From the NCBI RefSeq assembly GCF_009903625.1, contig NZ_CP047569.1:2272501-2336500 (forward strand): a stretch of DNA of 64,000 bases, written 5' to 3'. Shown piece by piece: positions 53,682 to 63,989 of the stretch. How positions within the stretch are numbered: the stretch's first letter is position 1; each line of letters opens with the position of its first letter. The position numbers and the translations under genes were made by a program. Under the pieces are notes generated by a model. That model did no database searches and had not been told where the DNA came from. It worked only from the letters and a program-made list of their open reading frames with translations. Source of the stretch: Microbulbifer sp. ALW1 (lineage in GTDB: Bacteria; Pseudomonadota; Gammaproteobacteria; Pseudomonadales; Cellvibrionaceae).

Positions 53682-54127
53682 ATATGAAAACTGAAAGTTA
53701 TCGGTCTATTGCTGGAATGATTTTTTGCCCTTGGATATTGGTAGCTGTATGGTCGCTGCCGTATCTTAGCCATTCCGCATTCTCCAAATGGGTGGTTATC
53801 AATACTTTTTTTGCATTTACCGTGTTCTTTTTCACGGCTGCTGTTTCGCACGTGATTCTGAAGACTTTTTGCCTTACCAAAGGGTGGCATTATCCGGTGG
53901 TAATGTTCTTTGTGTGTCTCATATTGTACTTCGGTTTCTCTACTTTCAGTGCCAGTGGCTATGATGAGCTATATCATTCACAGACGCAGATCGTGGAGGA
54001 TGGAAACGTTACCAAAGCCGGCTATGTTCTTAACTTCTGGAATTCTGTTTCGGGTTCATTGCTTTCTGCAGGTGTGTTTTTCGTGTTTTGGCTAATTGCT
54101 GTGTGGAAGCCACGGAGCGCAGTATGA
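53678..54127 (+). CDS. Cassette 11: small membrane protein starting in the recombination core
   Basis: A 149-residue protein. The first in-frame ATG (53678) is formed by the R' core GTTATGC; the next ATG at 53684 (MKTESYRS) is the alternative. Helices lie near residues 12-30, 38-63, 72-92 and 120-143. No recognised family. If the first ATG is used, the start context would change whenever the cassette moves to another site. Confidence 0.65.
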   Translation: MHMKTESYRSIAGMIFCPWILVAVWSLPYLSHSAFSKWVVINTFFAFTVFFFTAAVSHVILKTFCLTKGWHYPVVMFFVCLILYFGFSTFSASGYDELYHSQTQIVEDGNVTKAGYVLNFWNSVSGSLLSAGVFFVFWLIAVWKPRSAV

Positions 54128-54130
54128 AAT

Positions 54131-54248
54131 GCATAACAAGGTGCGGCAGGCTGACGGCTTACTTTTTGCATTTTTTGCGCAGTCGCTTCGCTCCTATCTT
54201 CGCGCAAAAAACGCATAAAGTAAGCCGCCGCTGCGCACGGCGTTATGT
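54131..54248 (+). other. attC 11 (118 bp)
   Basis: R'' GCATAAC at 54131-54137 and R' GTTATGT at 54242-54248. Confidence 0.9.
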
Positions 54249-54260
54249 GAGCAGATAAAA

Positions 54261-54704
54261 ATGAGATTCCTCCTCTTATTCTTAGTTCTGGTCAACGTAC
54301 CGTTGGCAGTTGGTTGTGATGATGAAGACCAGATCGGCCCTAAAGTTTTAATGGACAGATGGCAAAATTCTTTTGAAGAGGGTGTAACCATCTACTATCC
54401 GAGTGAATACAATGGGGTTCCAGTTTCGTACATAATATTGAACGTTGAAGATGAGAGCGAAAACTATATTTCGGCAGATTTACAGATAAGACCTGCGGAA
54501 GAAGACTTCAGCGGCATAGATATAAGTAAGTACAAGATTTCACACATTTATATAAGCGAAGAGTTTCTTAAAAAGGCGCAGGTCTCAATAAAGTACGAAT
54601 ATTCGCCAAAAAATGGGGAGCCAATTACTTGTGGTCCATTGCCACATTTATACCAGCTTTCAGATCTCCTCCCTAAGCGCGCACATAACAATGCCAGGCA
54701 GTAA
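54261..54704 (+). CDS. Cassette 12: exported hypothetical protein ending inside attC
   Basis: A 147-residue product with a signal sequence (MRFLLLFLVLVNVPLAVGCDD). It is either a cleaved signal or a weak lipobox (AVG-Cys). The mature part is acidic and beta-rich with a Cys near the end (ITCGPLPHL). The stop at 54702-54704 is about 15 nt past the R'' core, so the last five residues (NNARQ) are encoded by attC 12. Confidence 0.68.
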   Translation: MRFLLLFLVLVNVPLAVGCDDEDQIGPKVLMDRWQNSFEEGVTIYYPSEYNGVPVSYIILNVEDESENYISADLQIRPAEEDFSGIDISKYKISHIYISEEFLKKAQVSIKYEYSPKNGEPITCGPLPHLYQLSDLLPKRAHNNARQ

Positions 54705-54827
54705 AGCTCCGGGCCTTCGGCCCTCCGCGGGACAGCTTACCTTATGCGCGTATTGCGCGGGTCGCTGCGCTCTCATTTTCGCGCAATACGCGCATAAGGT
54801 AAGCTGCCCCTGCTGGCGGCGTTAAGC
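54683..54827 (+). other. attC 12 (145 bp)
   Basis: R'' ACATAAC at 54683-54689 and R' GTTAAGC at 54821-54827. Long class; inner arms TTACCTTATGCGCGTATTGCGCG / CGCGCAATACGCGCATAAGGTAA. Confidence 0.9.
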
Positions 54828-54837
54828 CACTAGAAGA

Positions 54838-55371
54838 ATGAGATACGTAGAATCAAACTGTTGGAGAGTCATGGTACTAGTGCTGTCAGTTACGGCAGTT
54901 CTAATATTTTTTCGATCCCATATTTATATGACAGTGACTCCATTTGAATGTTGGAGCCTCGAAGATGTATGGGACTATCGCCATGACACCTTGAATCCAT
55001 TTTGGATGTATTCTCTAGTATTCTTGTTGCTCTTAATTTGGTCGTTTGTTGAGCTTTTGATCGGTGTATTCTCAAAAAGCTTACGGTTTGTACCGTTCGT
55101 TTCGTTATTTTTAATGATCTCTGTTTTGTTTGGCCATTTGCACTTTTGGCAGTCTTTCAAAATTTTGCGTGAAGAAGAAGAGTTTAGTTACTTTACGCTT
55201 AAGCTGGTCCACTTTGTACGGCCACAACCAGAAGAAAGGCTTCCGGGGGCTCCACCTAGCTGGCAAGAATACCTTATTCAAAATAGATGTAATAAAGGAT
55301 TGGCAATTTCCAATATGTCAGAGCAGGAACACGCAGAGCTTCGTAAGAGCTTTCTAGAGCTCTGGGAATGA
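54838..55371 (+). CDS. Cassette 13: membrane protein with soluble tail
   Basis: A 177-residue protein from ATG 54838 (AGAAG upstream). Three hydrophobic helices (about residues 9-25, 57-78, 83-104) are followed by a cytoplasmic or periplasmic domain of about 70 charged residues (REEEEFSYFTLKLVHFVRPQPEERLPGAPPSWQEYL). No recognised family. Confidence 0.68.
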   Translation: MRYVESNCWRVMVLVLSVTAVLIFFRSHIYMTVTPFECWSLEDVWDYRHDTLNPFWMYSLVFLLLLIWSFVELLIGVFSKSLRFVPFVSLFLMISVLFGHLHFWQSFKILREEEEFSYFTLKLVHFVRPQPEERLPGAPPSWQEYLIQNRCNKGLAISNMSEQEHAELRKSFLELWE

Positions 55372-55373
55372 AG

Positions 55374-55492
55374 GCTTAACAAAGCGCAGCAGAGGGACGG
55401 CTTACTTTATGTACGTCTTGCGCTAGTCGCTGCGCTCCCATTTTCGCGCAAAACGCGCATAAAGTAAGCCGCCCCTGTGCGCGGCGTTAGGT
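55374..55492 (+). other. attC 13 (119 bp)
   Basis: R'' GCTTAAC at 55374-55380 and R' GTTAGGT at 55486-55492. Confidence 0.9.
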
Positions 55493-55502
55493 GCTCGTAC
55501 AT

Positions 55503-56000
55503 ATGAGAATCTTCGTATTACTCTTAAGCCTTATTTTTTCACCTGCACTATTCGGTGAAAGTACTGGCTGGAGCAAATACATTAGCGAGCATGGCTGGGC
55601 TACGGTTTCTGATACCAATGAGGGGAAGGGCTCACTGTCAGAAGCAATCGCTCTTGTTCCTGATGATGTTTGGCTAAAGCACTTTCGAACATTTCCGTCG
55701 GTGGAGGATGTTAAAATACAAAATGAGCTGCATGATTTCTTAGCATCAAAATATCCAGAACTTCACAATGAAGCCTTAGCGTCGGCTGGAAATATGCACA
55801 ACCCTAAGGTGGTCGCTTTACGCGCAGCGTTTCAAGAGGCCTTGATGTCTACAAGCTTGGTCACGCGAATTAACGCATCCCTCAAATCGAGGTGCGAGCG
55901 CATCATATCGGCCAGCTTCGAGAAGTTTACTATTCGTAATAGCGGCAACCAGCCTACTTATAGTGCTATGGTTTGGCTTAGTACCAAAAAGTGCACCTAA
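55503..56000 (+). CDS. Cassette 14: exported hypothetical protein
   Basis: A 165-residue product from ATG 55503 with a signal peptide (MRIFVLLLSLIFSPALFG, cleavage near residue 18). The mature part is mostly helical and soluble (WSKYISEHGWATVSD..., VVALRAAFQEALMSTSLVTRINASLKSRCE) with two Cys. No recognised family. The stop lies in R''. Confidence 0.7.
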   Translation: MRIFVLLLSLIFSPALFGESTGWSKYISEHGWATVSDTNEGKGSLSEAIALVPDDVWLKHFRTFPSVEDVKIQNELHDFLASKYPELHNEALASAGNMHNPKVVALRAAFQEALMSTSLVTRINASLKSRCERIISASFEKFTIRNSGNQPTYSAMVWLSTKKCT

Positions 56001-56138
56001 CAAGGCCGTACAATTTGCTACGGGCCTGTGGCCCTCCGCGGGACAGCTTACCTTGTGCACCTTTTGCGCAGGTCGCTTCACTCCCATTTTTGCGCAAAAG
56101 GCGCACAAGGTAAGCTGCCCCTGCCGGCGGCGTTATGT
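55995..56138 (+). other. attC 14 (144 bp)
   Basis: R'' ACCTAAC at 55995-56001 and R' GTTATGT at 56132-56138. Confidence 0.9.
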
Positions 56139-56161
56139 GTAAGTAAGGGCAAGAGTAGAGC

Positions 56162-56461
56162 ATGGAAATTTTTCTATACGTTTTGATTGTGCTTCTTCTA
56201 CTTTGCGTAGCTTTATCTCCTAGCCTTGTAATTTGGCTATGTGCATATTTGTGGTTGCCGGATGCTTATAAGCTCCCACCGTATAGAATGACAGTCGCTT
56301 GTTTTATTCTGGCTTTAGTTACAGCGTTTTTAATGAACGTTGAACTCGAAGGTGGAGCTGGCTCTGGCGTAGTGGTAATTCTCGCGCTTAGTGTTATTTG
56401 GTCAGCCATTTTGGTTCCCATCGGTGCTCTAGCCAAGTATCTTAAAACACGCTATGCGTAG
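56162..56461 (+). CDS. Cassette 15: small membrane protein
   Basis: A 99-residue protein that is almost entirely membrane helices (about residues 3-32, 43-60, 67-90), with an acidic/glycine loop VELEGGAGSG. No recognised family. Its attC is interrupted by element C. Confidence 0.66.
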   Translation: MEIFLYVLIVLLLLCVALSPSLVIWLCAYLWLPDAYKLPPYRMTVACFILALVTAFLMNVELEGGAGSGVVVILALSVIWSAILVPIGALAKYLKTRYA

Positions 56462-56467
56462 TGCCAC

Positions 56468-56476
56468 ACATAACAA
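56468..56476 (+). other. attC 15, left fragment (R'' core)
   Basis: ACATAACAA remains of the R'' end. The site resumes at 57667 after element C. Confidence 0.85.
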
Positions 56477-56501
56477 GTGACTATGGTTCTCCGTCAAGTG
56501 A

Positions 56502-57666
<1,165 letters not shown>

Positions 57667-57805
57667 ACAAGGCCGGGCAATTTGCTCCGGGCCTGGGGCC
57701 CTCCGCGGGACAGCTTACCTTGTGCACATTTTGCGCGGGTCGCTTCGCTCCCATTTTCGCGCAAAGTGCGCACAAGGTAAGCTGCCCCTGCCGGCGGCGT
57801 TAGAG
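57667..57805 (+). other. attC 15, right fragment
   Basis: The continuation from ACAAGGCCGGGCAATTTG to R' GTTAGAG at 57799-57805. The interior is close to attC 14. Confidence 0.88.
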
Positions 57806-57811
57806 CAACGA

Positions 57812-58165
57812 ATGGACACTGAAGAAATTACCTACATAGTCTTATATTTGTTGCTGTTGGTCGCATACTTCACAGCCGCTTTTTTTACTTCAAGGTGGCT
57901 ATGGAGGAGGTTGGAGCAGTTCGGCTACATGGCCAAAATACCACTGAGAGCAGGCGTACTTACATTTTTCTTCGCTCCAACGGTATTTGCATGTGGAGCG
58001 GCAGCCTTTGTACCGTTTCCAGTACTATTGGTGACTGAGCTCGTCAGTGAGCCCAGTGCATGCTCTGGTCAAATTGGGTTCGCACTACCAACGCTAGCCA
58101 TTTTTTGGGCCTTGTGCGTGGTTGTATATCTTTCAAAATTGGCCATCGGCAGGCTTCGGGCATGA
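57812..58165 (+). CDS. Cassette 16: small membrane protein
   Basis: A 117-residue protein from ATG 57812; the frame reads open through attC back to 57602 but no ribosome site supports that. Three hydrophobic helices (about residues 8-28, 45-72, 90-111), with Cys in the second and in the loop. No recognised family. Confidence 0.66.
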   Translation: MDTEEITYIVLYLLLLVAYFTAAFFTSRWLWRRLEQFGYMAKIPLRAGVLTFFFAPTVFACGAAAFVPFPVLLVTELVSEPSACSGQIGFALPTLAIFWALCVVVYLSKLAIGRLRA

Positions 58166-58177
58166 TTGCCAGGTCCG

Positions 58178-58321
58178 CTCTAACAATCACAGGCAGTGAA
58201 GCTCCGGCCCTTCGGGCCTCCGCGGGACGACTTACCTTATGCACGTTTTGCGCGGTCGCTTCGCTCCCATTTTCGCGCAAAACGCGCATAAGGTAAGCCG
58301 CCCCTGCTGTGGGCGTTAGGC
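58178..58321 (+). other. attC 16 (144 bp)
   Basis: R'' CTCTAAC at 58178-58184 and R' GTTAGGC at 58315-58321. Confidence 0.9.
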
Positions 58322-58337
58322 ATCAACGAGGCTTGAA

Positions 58338-58730
58338 ATGGATTTTAGAGTTTTAGCTTCAATTTTACCCGTAACCCCAATGTTACTTGTCGGGGCTCCA
58401 GTAGTGTTCAAATTCACTGAGCAGCTGATGAAGGGTTACAATCTTTGGCAGAATAATTTAATCATAATTTGTTACGTTTTCGGCCTTCTTGGTGTTATAG
58501 GATTATTTCTGGCAAGTCTCGATCGGACTTACCGGGACCCATTATTGGCCGGGCGTACAAAAAATCTTCTTATTTTTGGATTCGCTTCCGCTGTTTTAAG
58601 TGTTGTCTTGGTTCTTACCGCGGGAATAGGCAATCGGCTAGTTCCCATAGTCATACTATTTTGTGTCGCAAGTCCAGTTGTGACTGGAACTTATGTATTT
58701 TTTAAGCTCCGAAAGGTCCAAAATGCCTAA
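58338..58730 (+). CDS. Cassette 17: small membrane protein
   Basis: A 130-residue protein with four hydrophobic helices (about residues 9-26, 39-60, 74-94, 99-121) and short charged ends (KLRKVQNA). GAGG lies upstream of the ATG. No recognised family. The stop lies within R'' of attC 17. Confidence 0.67.
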   Translation: MDFRVLASILPVTPMLLVGAPVVFKFTEQLMKGYNLWQNNLIIICYVFGLLGVIGLFLASLDRTYRDPLLAGRTKNLLIFGFASAVLSVVLVLTAGIGNRLVPIVILFCVASPVVTGTYVFFKLRKVQNA

Positions 58731-58844
58731 CAAACAGCGGCAGAGCGACAGCCAACGCTACGCACCTTTTGTGTTACTCGCTGGCGCTCAAACACTAACA
58801 CAAAAGGCGCTCCGCGCTGGCTGCGCCTGCGCTGGGCGTTAGGC
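58725..58844 (+). other. attC 17 (120 bp)
   Basis: R'' GCCTAAC at 58725-58731 and R' GTTAGGC at 58838-58844. The interior differs from the others (CAACGCTACGCACCTTTTGTG / CACAAAAGGCGCTCCGCGCTGG). Confidence 0.88.
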
Positions 58845-58862
58845 AGCAAAGCTGACTAGAGG

Positions 58863-59984
58863 ATGAGAAAGATGGCTCTGATTATCGGGCGACTCGCGAT
58901 TGCTTGGGCAACGGTGGCACTGTTCCTTCTCTTTGGCGACTCGTGGCTTACTGATCTCAGTTCTACGCTACGTTCGGCTATGCTATTTGTTTGGCTTTTT
59001 GCTGTCATTTTGTGGTGTGCTTCTGGGGTCGTTGAGGAAGCAGATCACCTTGCCGAACTACTCGGTGAGCCCATCGGAACGCTCGTTCTCACACTCTCAA
59101 TCGTGATCGTCGAAGTCGTACTGATTGCCGCTGTGGTGTTTGGCAGCGAGGCCGCGTCGACTCTTGGGCGCGACACTATGTTTGCAGTCCTTATGATCGT
59201 GCTGAACGGGGTCGTCGGTCTGGCCTTGCTCTTGGGTGGGTGGCGTCACCGCGAGCAGGCGTATAATCTTCAAGGGGCCGTAGCCTACCTCGCCGTTATC
59301 ATTCCGCTGTCGGTGATTGCGCTCGTCCTGCCTAACTTCACGCAAGCAGAACCTGTAGGCAGTCTGACGACCACACAAGCAGCTTTCTTTTCCGTATTTA
59401 CGATAGCGCTCTATGGCATCTTTCTGATGATCCAAACCGGACGCCACCGGTTGTTCTTTGTAGGCTCCCTCACAGACAGCGAAGTGGCAGACGGCGGAAA
59501 CACAAGAATCGAGAGGCATGGTTCAGCAGGTCGCGCGATCGGGGGGCATACATGCTTACTTGTCCTTACGATGTTACCCATCGTGCTTTTGGCCAAGCAA
59601 CTCGCCATGTTGATTGATCATGGCATTGTCGTGCTTGGTGCTCCTCCTGCACTGGGTGGGGTACTCATCGCCCTCATCATATTTACACCGGAGGCGATCG
59701 TTGCGCTACGGGCTGCGCTCGATAATCAGCTGCAACAATCTATCAACTTGTGCCTCGGCGCATCCGCATCAACCATTGGTCTGACCGTGCCAGCGATTCT
59801 CGGCGTCGGTATCATAACTGGAAAAACGATGGTGCTCGGTCTAGACCCGGTTGGCATGACACTGCTTGCTCTTACGCTCCTACTCTGCACGCTCACTTTC
59901 TCCGGACCTCGCACAACCGTACTAGAGGGGGCCGGGCACTTAGTCATCTTCCTTGTCTACATTGTTTTGATCTTCAGTCCCTGA
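58863..59984 (+). CDS. Cassette 18: CaCA-family Ca2+(Na+):H+ antiporter, ChaA-like
   Basis: A 373-residue membrane protein with about eleven helices. Both alpha repeats are visible: VEEADHLAELLGEPIGTLVLTLSIVIVEV and IFTPEAIVALRAALDNQLQQSINLCLGASASTIGLT, with the acidic residues used for ion transport. It would exchange Ca2+ or Na+/K+ for protons across the inner membrane. It is by far the longest cassette gene and looks richer in G/C than the others, with a 58-bp attC, so it probably has another origin. Confidence 0.9.
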   Translation: MRKMALIIGRLAIAWATVALFLLFGDSWLTDLSSTLRSAMLFVWLFAVILWCASGVVEEADHLAELLGEPIGTLVLTLSIVIVEVVLIAAVVFGSEAASTLGRDTMFAVLMIVLNGVVGLALLLGGWRHREQAYNLQGAVAYLAVIIPLSVIALVLPNFTQAEPVGSLTTTQAAFFSVFTIALYGIFLMIQTGRHRLFFVGSLTDSEVADGGNTRIERHGSAGRAIGGHTCLLVLTMLPIVLLAKQLAMLIDHGIVVLGAPPALGGVLIALIIFTPEAIVALRAALDNQLQQSINLCLGASASTIGLTVPAILGVGIITGKTMVLGLDPVGMTLLALTLLLCTLTFSGPRTTVLEGAGHLVIFLVYIVLIFSP

Positions 59985-59997
59985 ATGCGACCGGGTT

Positions 59998-60055
59998 GCC
60001 TAACAATCAAATGCAGCCGACCTCCTTCGTCGGCGACTGATTTACAGCGTTAGGG
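59998..60055 (+). other. attC 18 (58 bp, minimal form)
   Basis: R'' GCCTAAC at 59998-60004 and R' GTTAGGG at 60049-60055 with only 44 nt between. AAATGCAGCCGACC and GGCGACTGATTTACAGC supply the arms. This is near the classic 59-base-element minimum. Confidence 0.88.
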
Positions 60056-60066
60056 CTCCCTGAGAA

Positions 60067-60690
60067 ATGAGTATGGAAGAAATTAAATCCAGAACAACAG
60101 ACTATCTTGTTTCTGTTGGTATCGAAGTACCTGCGCACCTTCCAACGATTGAGGGGATGGATGAGGTCACGCCGAGAAATGCAAAAGACGTAGCAGGACG
60201 GCTCAGCGCCCTTGCTTACGTCATTGGTCTTGGCTTCGGTGCCAAAGGCAGCGATCTTTTGGAGCACATTCAACAGTACGATCTGATGCCCTTCGTAAGC
60301 GAACGCGAAAAAAGCTTGCTTCGCGAAGAAGTCCTTAGCGACCAAGATAAAGTGGATATGTCTTGGCAAACGGAATGTGCCCAAGCCTTGGCATGGTGCA
60401 TTGGCCTTGTAGAACTCGACCACTTCCAGCACTGTGACGACGACTTGGCCCAAAAGATTCCATTCAAAGTAGATCCGAGCGACTTCATTCAAAGCGCCCA
60501 GCTGAGGCCGATTACCGAAATTCAATCGCAATCAGACCTACTTTATAGAATGCACTGGTATGCGAGAAATTGCCGACTTGCCGGGCGAGAGTGCGATCTG
60601 AGTGAAAGCATTATCTCCGAACGGAGAAAAGCCATTGATTGGGTTTATGGTGTTGAGGAGGACTGGGATGAAGTGCCAATGGATACCTAG
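60067..60690 (+). CDS. Cassette 19: DUF4272 domain protein
   Basis: A 207-residue soluble protein. The C-terminal LRPITEIQSQSDLLYRMHWYARNC...ISERRKAIDWVYGVEEDWDEVPMDT is the typical end of DUF4272 proteins (E/S-R-R-x-A-x-x-W-V...W-D-x-V-P-x-D-T). Function is unknown. The gene is complete; its last 212 nt are repeated directly behind it in a 221-bp tandem duplication. Confidence 0.85.
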   Translation: MSMEEIKSRTTDYLVSVGIEVPAHLPTIEGMDEVTPRNAKDVAGRLSALAYVIGLGFGAKGSDLLEHIQQYDLMPFVSEREKSLLREEVLSDQDKVDMSWQTECAQALAWCIGLVELDHFQHCDDDLAQKIPFKVDPSDFIQSAQLRPITEIQSQSDLLYRMHWYARNCRLAGRECDLSESIISERRKAIDWVYGVEEDWDEVPMDT

Positions 60691-60920
60691 CCCTAACAAG
60701 CGACTTCATTCAAAGCGCCCAGCTGAGGCCGATTACCGAAATTCAATCGCAATCAGACCTACTTTATAGAATGCACTGGTATGCGAGAAATTGCCGACTT
60801 GCCGGGCGAGAGTGCGATCTGAGTGAAAGCATTATCTCCGAACGGAGAAAAGCCATTGATTGGGTTTATGGTGTTGAGGAGGACTGGGATGAAGTGCCAA
60901 TGGATACCTAGCCCTAACAA
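60479..60920 (+). repeat. 221-bp tandem duplication covering the gene end and attC core
   Basis: Unit 1 is 60479-60699 and unit 2 is 60700-60920; they look identical. Each starts at GCGACTTCATTC and ends at CCCTAACAA. The next base starts IS copy B, whose terminus GCGACTGTGG repeats the first six nt of the unit. The second unit is a 5'-truncated, untranslated copy of the DUF4272 gene end plus a second R'' core. Confidence 0.95.
60691..60699 (+). other. attC 19, R'' core (first copy)
   Basis: CCCTAACAA directly follows the DUF4272 stop. A second copy lies at 60912-60920 because of the duplication. The attC body is found only once, after IS copy B. Confidence 0.8.
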
Positions 60921-60947
60921 GCGACTGTGGTGTCAACCACCCCAAAT

Positions 60948-62085
<1,138 letters not shown>

Positions 62086-62224
62086 ACAAGCGCAAGCAGT
62101 TTGCTACGGCCCTGCGGGCCTCCGCGGGACGCCCAACGCTATGCACATTTTGTGCGGGTCGCTGTGCTCCCAGTTTCGCACAAAATGTGCATAGCATTGG
62201 CCGCCCCTGTTGCTGGCGTTCTGG
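62086..62224 (+). other. attC 19, right fragment (end of array)
   Basis: The continuation ACAAGCGCAAGCAG... of the site interrupted by copy B. The final heptamer is GTTCTGG (62218-62224) instead of GTTRRRY, so the last R' core is degenerate or was altered when the IS1182-family element landed two nt further on. Confidence 0.8.
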
Positions 62225-62293
62225 CTGTAGAAAAACTCTTAAAACATAGCTGTTTTTTGATAAAATATGAGGGTCAGAACTGAGAAACCCTCC

Positions 62294-63850
62294 ATGCCAA
62301 ACTTCAAGCCATATGATTACAATCAGGACGCGATGGTTGTAATCAACTTCGAAGAGCAGCTACAGCCAAATACCTTCGAATATACCCTTCATCAGTTAAT
62401 TGATAACCATATCAATCTTTCAGCGTTTTACGACAAGTACAAGAACGATGCTGGTGGGCGCTCGGCATACGATCCAGCCATACTCTTGAAGGTCGTTCTG
62501 TTTGCCTATTCCAAAGGCATCACGTCCAGCCGAGAAATCCAGTGGCAGTGTGAGCACAATATTATTTTCAAGGCACTCTCCTGTGACAGCGTTCCACACT
62601 TTACCAGTATCGCCAGCTTCGTCAGCAGCTATCCAGATGCTATTGAGTCAGTCTTTGAACAGGTCTTGATGGTTTGCGACCAGGAAGGACTTCTCGGGAA
62701 TGAGCTGCTTGCGATCGATGGCTGCAAGATGTCATCCAATGCAAGTAAAGCGCATTCCGGTACCTTTAAGGAGCTGGAACAGAAGCGGACGAAGATTCGC
62801 AAAAAGATTCAGCACTGTTTGAAGGAACACAAGAAGTTGGATGGCCGCAAGCCTGTGGAGCGGGAACGAAAACAGCGTTTAAAGCAGGCAAGTGCAACCC
62901 TGAAAAAACACTTTGAAAAGATCGATAAATTCCTAAAGACGCAAGCCCCAAGGATGGGGCAAGGCAAACAACCGAAAGAAGTAAAAAGTAATCTTACCGA
63001 CAACGAGTCGGCCAAGATGACCACAAGCAAGGGAACTATCCAGGGCTATAACGGTGTTGCCGCCGTGGACAAAAAGCATCAAATTATTGTCGAAGCCTTG
63101 GCCTTTGGCGAAGGTGCCGAGCACCATACTTTAAAACCTGTTCTCAATGGTGTGACTTCCCGTTATCGGAATGCGGGCATTCACCAAGATATCCTTGGGG
63201 AACAGGTCATCGTTACTGCGGATACCGGTTTCTCCAATGAGAGTAATTATGCGTACCTGAGAGAAGAAGGTATCAACGCTTATATCCCGGATAACCAGTT
63301 CCGCTCACGGGATAAAGCCTTCGCTCGACAAAAGGAAAAGCACGGTAAGCGTCACCGGGAAATGCTGGTCGGAGTAAAGGCGGTGATTCCGGCGAGTGAA
63401 TTTCAGTTCGACAAACGGCGCAAGCGCTGTATCTGCCCGGCAGGTAAAGAGCTTCTTCTATATAGAGAAGAGCAGGTCAGCGAAGGTAAGCGCAAGCTGT
63501 TCTTTGAGGGGCGCCTGACCGACTGTCGACATTGTCACTTGAAACACCAGTGCATGCGTAATCCCAGCTCGGCCGATACGCGAGAGGGGCATGGTCGACA
63601 AGTATCCACCACCTGGACCAATGGCCGTACTGCAACAGACTGGATGAAGAATCGCGTTGATAGTATCGAAGGTAAAACGATTTACAGTCACCGAATGTCG
63701 GTAGTGGAGCCGGTCTTTGGCAATATCGGCACGAATAAGCGGCTTAGTCGCTTTTCTTTGCGTGGAAAAAATAAGGTTCAAGGTCAGTGGCGAATGTTTT
63801 GCTTGGTGCATAACATCGAGAAATTGATGCGATATAGTGCTCTCCATTAA
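62294..63850 (+). CDS. IS1182-family DDE transposase
   Basis: A 518-residue product from ATG 62294 (MPNFKPYDYNQ); the frame is open to 62267. An N-terminal helix-turn-helix part with FDPAILLKVVLFAYSKG-like sequence (here YDPAILLKVVLFAYSKG) precedes the catalytic Asp in LLAIDGCKMSSNASK, a second Asp in VTADTGFSNE, and Glu in VVEPVFGNIG. A Cys cluster (CICPAG, CRHCHLKHQC) sits before the last motif. The gene appears intact. Confidence 0.94.
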   Translation: MPNFKPYDYNQDAMVVINFEEQLQPNTFEYTLHQLIDNHINLSAFYDKYKNDAGGRSAYDPAILLKVVLFAYSKGITSSREIQWQCEHNIIFKALSCDSVPHFTSIASFVSSYPDAIESVFEQVLMVCDQEGLLGNELLAIDGCKMSSNASKAHSGTFKELEQKRTKIRKKIQHCLKEHKKLDGRKPVERERKQRLKQASATLKKHFEKIDKFLKTQAPRMGQGKQPKEVKSNLTDNESAKMTTSKGTIQGYNGVAAVDKKHQIIVEALAFGEGAEHHTLKPVLNGVTSRYRNAGIHQDILGEQVIVTADTGFSNESNYAYLREEGINAYIPDNQFRSRDKAFARQKEKHGKRHREMLVGVKAVIPASEFQFDKRRKRCICPAGKELLLYREEQVSEGKRKLFFEGRLTDCRHCHLKHQCMRNPSSADTREGHGRQVSTTWTNGRTATDWMKNRVDSIEGKTIYSHRMSVVEPVFGNIGTNKRLSRFSLRGKNKVQGQWRMFCLVHNIEKLMRYSALH

Positions 63851-63989
63851 TGCACAGAGATATCCACATTCGGTTGCGTGAAAATCACCGTGAGTACACG
63901 GAAGCGTGATTATGTTAAAGGTTTGTGGTTAAATCTTGGCCAGGTAATGGTCAATTGAAAAGAGCTGGACGAGAGTAGTGATGAATATC
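63851..63989. other. Right non-coding end of the IS1182-family element
   Basis: About 140 nt between the transposase stop and the right inverted repeat. No ORF is supported and no clear terminator is seen. Confidence 0.5.
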
